Program-made: the position numbers and the translations under genes | Shown here: positions 59,820 through 64,000 of the stretch, one piece after another | Numbering within the stretch: position 1 is the first letter of the stretch | Layout: every line of letters starts with the position of its first letter | Assembly: GCF_000247695.1 (NCBI RefSeq) | Contig: NW_004624734.1 | Location: 33,632,955 to 33,696,954, forward strand | Source: Heterocephalus glaber | Lineage: Eukaryota > Chordata > Mammalia > Rodentia > Bathyergidae | Reading direction: 5' to 3' | Length of the DNA: 64,000 nucleotides | The notes under the pieces: model-generated | What the model was told of the DNA's origin: nothing | Database searches by the model: none | The model's input: only the letters and a program-made list of their open reading frames with translations

Positions 59820-61376
59820 CTAAGAAATAGAAACAAAGATTATTCTTCCTATCTTACAGGAAATAGCAGTAGCACCTAGGCAGGGTAATTTTTTTAAAGT
59901 ACAAATCAAACGAATAAAAAATATTTGTGAGAAACTGATGAGATAACCTCAGTCTGGGTCTGCATTCACATTTCTTTCTGTCTTAATGCTTTTTTTTAAC
60001 TTCATCTAACTTATCAAAGGTCTATCGTTCTTTTCAAAGAATCAGCTTCTAATGCTACAAAATCTATTTTTCCTTCCATGTAAACAATTTAATTCTAACT
60101 CTGTTTTCCTTTACAGTTTCTAATCACTTGATCTTTAAGTTCAGTTCATTTATGTTCAACCTTTTCTCTTCTAACATAAATCCTGTATTTAATAGCACTG
60201 TACATAATTTCCTCTGCTCCCTTCCCCAAAGATTATACTTAGGACTCATTATTGATGACTCTCATTTTTTTTTTGTTTTCCATCCCCAAGTCCAACTACC
60301 TACCAAAAATAGGACTTTGTAATAATGTGGAAAACAAAACCAAAATTATCACTATTAATTAAATCATGCAGACATAAATCTATGCCAGGTATAGTGATGT
60401 ACACCTGTAATCCTAGCACTCTGGGAGGTGGAGACAGAAGGAACCAAAGTTCAAGCCCAGCTTGGGCAATTCTGTGAGACTCTATCTCAAAATGAAACAT
60501 TAAAAAAGGGCTGGAGGTGGTGGTGGTGCATGCCTGTAATCTCAGCATTTGGGAGGCTGAGGCAGGAGGATTGGTGTGAGTTTGAGGCCAGCCTGGGCTA
60601 TACAGAGTTCAAGGCTAGCCTGAACTACACAGCAAGACCCTGTCTCCCCCCGCCCCCTCCCCCCCAAATTCTCAGTATCACAGAACAAAACAAAGTCAAT
60701 CCATATACAGAAATTTTTTGAGGGAGGCATACTAGGGATTGAACCCAGGACCTTTACATTGAACTACATTCCTGGTCCTTTTTGAAATTTCTAATTTTGA
60801 GACAAGGTCTCATTAAGTCACTAAATTGCCAAGGCTGGGCTGAAATTATGAATCCCCCGTCTCAAACTCCCAGGTTGCTGGGATTATAAGGATAGACCAC
60901 TATACTGGCTACATATAGAATGTATTAATGAGAATAACTCATGATTAAAACAGGAATTTATTAATTCTACACTATTTTATCAGTAATTTCCCAATTAAAC
61001 CTAAGAGATAATAATTTGGGGATTAATTTTACCACAGTATGTCAAACTGATGATACTATCAAAACCAGTCTGTCCTATGGTTTCTAATGTTTCTAATAGA
61101 GTTCTATGTGCATAAAAAATTATTTGCACTGAAAATTATCTTAATTCCATTAAAATCTAATGGACAAGATCATGATCTGAAAATACGGGTAACTAAAAGC
61201 TGATTTTTGATATAGGATGTTTTCATTTTTAAAATTAAATCTACATTAATGTAAAATGAAATCTTGCTGGGTGCGGTGATGTACACCTATAATCCCAGTA
61301 CTCAGGAGGCTGAGGCAGGAGAATTGCTGTGAATTTGAGGCCAGCCTGGACTACATAGTGAGACCATGTCTCAAAA

Positions 61377-61430
61377 AACCCAAACCCAAACCCAAACCAA
61401 ACCGAACCCCAAAAAAACCCAAAACAAATC
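61377..61430. repeat. (CCCAAA)n-like SINE tail
   Basis: CCCAAACCCAAACCCAAACC follows the B1 body directly. It looks like telomere-type repeat text but is the diversified A-rich tail of the SINE. Confidence 0.8.
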
Positions 61431-63938
61431 TATAGTCCCTGACCATAGAACTTTTGATTGCAGAAAGTAACTCTGAGGGTGAAACATAATTCTGGATTAA
61501 AAATGTACCAAGGACAAAAGATACAAGTAAACTTAAAAATAATTTTCTATACTAAACATTTTTTGCCATTTCTACTTTAAGTCATTTCCTAAACATCATT
61601 GAGAACATCTTTCTTAGAAGCTTAGAATTCCTATAACAGTACTTATTCCTTTCCCTTATTAACCCAGATGTTACCCATGCTACTGTCAACACACAGCATC
61701 AGGCAGTCTACAAAGGCCTAAGAATTGCCTCAGCAGATTTTTTTTTTTTTTTTTTTGGTACTGGGGATTGAACTCAGGACCTTGCTCTTGCGAGTCAGGC
61801 TGCAGAACCACTGAGCTAAATCCCCAGCCCCAAAGGCCTAAGAATTAAAAGGCTTGTTCTGATATATTACTGGCTCCTTTCCATTGCCCTATACAAATGC
61901 TGTAATCTCTTATCCTTAAAAATATTCACTTCTAACCTTGTATTCTTCTCTAGCTAACTGTACTACATTTTCTTCAGAGACAATTAGAGAAACAGTATGT
62001 TAAATATCAAAGATTAGAGAATAGACAGCTGAAGGGAAAAAAGTAAAGGAAGGACTTTTATTATACCTAGGGATAATCAACTTGGTATATATCCTTCCTA
62101 TATTTTTATACTTCCTTTTACCAAAGTACTCATTGCATTTGTTAAAATCATACATTCTCTGTTCCTCTACAACTTTATATTTCATTACTTCTTCCTGTTC
62201 ATTTCAGTGGTTACAACCTCCAGAAAAATGCTGAATACTAGCAGTGACAGTATGGATATTATTTTACTAAAGGATTAAATGGCCATTTGGTAAGATGCCA
62301 TTGGTTTCTGGCATTATTTTTTGTCAAGTTAACAAAATGTGCTTGACTTTTTAAAAATTTTCATCTCCGTGGAAAAAGTACTATAAGTTTAAAAACTGCC
62401 TTTTCTGAACTGAACTGATTTCTCCTCCCATCTATTCAGGTGAGTTACTTTAAAATATTTACTGGCCAGGTGTGGTGCATGTGCCTGTAATCCCAGCACT
62501 TGGGAGGCTGAGGCAGGAGGATCACGGCAAGTTTGAGGCCAGCCTGGGCTAGCTACATAGTGAGCTCAAGACCAGCCTGAACTATACAGCAAGACCTTGT
62601 CTCAAAACACAAAACCAAACAAAATATTTACCCAAGTGTATCCATTGTAAGATAATTTAAAACTTATTAATATAATCTACTTGGCCTTCAGGATCGGGAC
62701 TTCATCTTTTAAGATCATATCCTATCCTTAATTCACTGTTGAAGAAACAGGCCAGGCTTTCTCTGTCACTATCACCTTTGTGTCCTTTGATAATAGAATG
62801 TCTTTTCTTTTCTGGGTTCCTGTAAATTGCCAATAATCCTTTGAGACTCAGCAAATTAAATTTCCTTCTATATTTCTTCCTCCTTTCTATCATTCTCCTC
62901 CTCCTGACGACCCCCTCTCCCTGCCAAATTTACTTTCTCATACTGCCATTAGAAAGCTTCTCATCAGACTACAATATTCAACTTCTGCAAGTTGAGAGAT
63001 TTCTGGGTCATTTACAGTTTCTATTATCTGACTGTTACAAACATTTGCTCTTAAGTCTTTGTGTTGATAATGTTTTCCTTTCTCTTGGGCCTAGGAATGA
63101 AATTGTTAGGCCATAGTATATGGGTACATCAGCTTTAACAGATATTGTCAAGCATTTTTTCTACAATTTATACACCACCAGCTTCCTACTGCTCCATAAG
63201 TTTACCAACATTTGCTATTGTTGCCAGTCTTTTTAATTTAAATTACAGTAATTCTAGTGTCTGTGCAGGGGTATCTCTTTTGTTTTAATTTGTATTTCTC
63301 TGTTAGTCTTTTTATGTTTTGGGGCTATTTAGATTTCCTTTTTTATTTTTTATTTCTTTTGGTACCGGGGATCAAACTCGGGTCCTTGCACTTGCAAGGG
63401 AGACGGCAGAACCACTGAGCTAAATCCCTGGCTCCTTGTTTAAACAGGGTCTGTCATCTGTCATTTTTTAAAACTGAATAGTTTCATTAATTTCCATGTT
63501 TCTAAAATATATATTCTAAATACAAGTTCTTGTCACATATATTTAAACACATATATACAGTACCTCAAAATCAAATAACCAAGTAACACTTCTTGGTGTG
63601 CTGGCTTGCATTTTATTTTCTTAAAGGTGTTCTTGGAAAAGCAAAAGTTCATTTAATGAATTCAAGTTCTCAGTCTTTTCTTTATAAAAGCACTTGTCAA
63701 GACTGAGTTTGTTTTTTTTTTCTTTTGGGTACCGGGATTGAACTTGGGACCTTGCGCTTGCAAGGCAGGCAGTGGCACCACTGAGCCAAACCCCTGGCCC
63801 TCAAAAGCATTTGTAATAATGGGAGGCTGAGGCAAGAGGATCAAGAGTTCGAGCCCAGCCTGAGCAACTTAACAACTCAGTGAAAACTTTTCTCAAAATA
63901 AAAAATAAAAAGGGGTGTAGCTAGGTGCAAAGGTCCTG

Positions 63939-64000
63939 GAGTACTGGGGAGAGGGAGAGAGAAGGAGAGGGAGAAGGGAGAGGGAGAAGGGAGAGGAAGG
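63939..64000. repeat. GA-rich low-complexity tract
   Basis: (GGGAGA)n and (GGAGAGGGAGAA)-type purine repeats that run off the window end. Confidence 0.9.

Larger units (their letters stand above)
59820..64000 (-). other. PALS1 intron continuing past the window end
   Basis: B1, plus (about 60388-60500, 60505-60655, 61260-61380 and 62460-62620); old SINE (about 60726-60780); B1, minus (about 60785-60905); ID, minus (61758-61831, 63359-63434 and 63725-63800); L1 fragment, minus (about 63080-63340); and a SINE fragment (about 63820-63940). No coding exon was recognised; the 60-97-codon frames here are SINE-derived or unsupported. Confidence 0.65.

Noticed and set aside
61377..61430. Interstitial telomeric repeat
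   Set aside because: The unit is CCCAAA/CCAAA, not CCCTAA, and directly continues a B1 SINE tail.

Overview
The window is ordinary nuclear DNA of a rodent. Intron-containing vertebrate genes are embedded in dense retroposon sequence. The 7SL-derived B1-type SINEs have the internal duplication typical of rodent B1, and there are dozens of tRNA-Ala-derived ID-type SINEs, MaLR-type LTRs, and L1, MIR and L2 relics. The ID subtype has a box A half reading TTTAGCTCAGTGGTTCTGCC and ends GGTACC plus a short A tail. It is not the standard rat/mouse ID, so I favour a non-murid rodent; a Castor-like (beaver) lineage is only a guess.

Three protein-coding genes are present in the order known for human 14q23.3, shown here reversed. 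(1) EIF2S1 (eIF2-alpha) is on the minus strand. The ATG exon (2651-2891) and the next two coding exons (697-776, 434-585) are inside; the rest lies left of base 1. (2) ATP6V1D (V-ATPase V1 subunit D) is on the plus strand and complete: nine coding exons from 8050 to 23896, 744 bp in total, giving 247 aa. (3) PALS1/MPP5 (Crumbs-complex MAGUK scaffold) is on the minus strand. Eleven coding exons from 59819 down to 29451 encode its C-terminal 483 residues (L27C end, PDZ, SH3, hook, guanylate-kinase-like). Its 5' exons lie beyond base 64000. Every exon was checked by splice dinucleotides and reading-frame arithmetic.

Layout: 1-2892 EIF2S1 exons and introns; 2893-6900 its 5' intron; 6940-8350 a GC- and CpG-rich head-to-head promoter shared with ATP6V1D; 8050-24625 ATP6V1D; 24626-26780 the short gap between the two convergent 3' ends; 26780-29450 the PALS1 3'UTR; 29451-64000 PALS1 exons and large introns.

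The genes belong to separate housekeeping pathways (translation initiation, organelle acidification, epithelial polarity). Only EIF2S1 and ATP6V1D appear to share a promoter. I found no undescribed system. The most informative non-gene items are a near-full-length EIF2S3 (eIF2-gamma) retrocopy with an 11-bp target-site duplication in a PALS1 intron, a 34-nt 3'-truncated U2 snRNA retrocopy with a perfect 14-bp target-site duplication in ATP6V1D intron 1, a U6 pseudogene, a nested pair of L1 elements, a TIR transposon with TA duplications, and an unidentified coding-like block next to a PALS1 exon.
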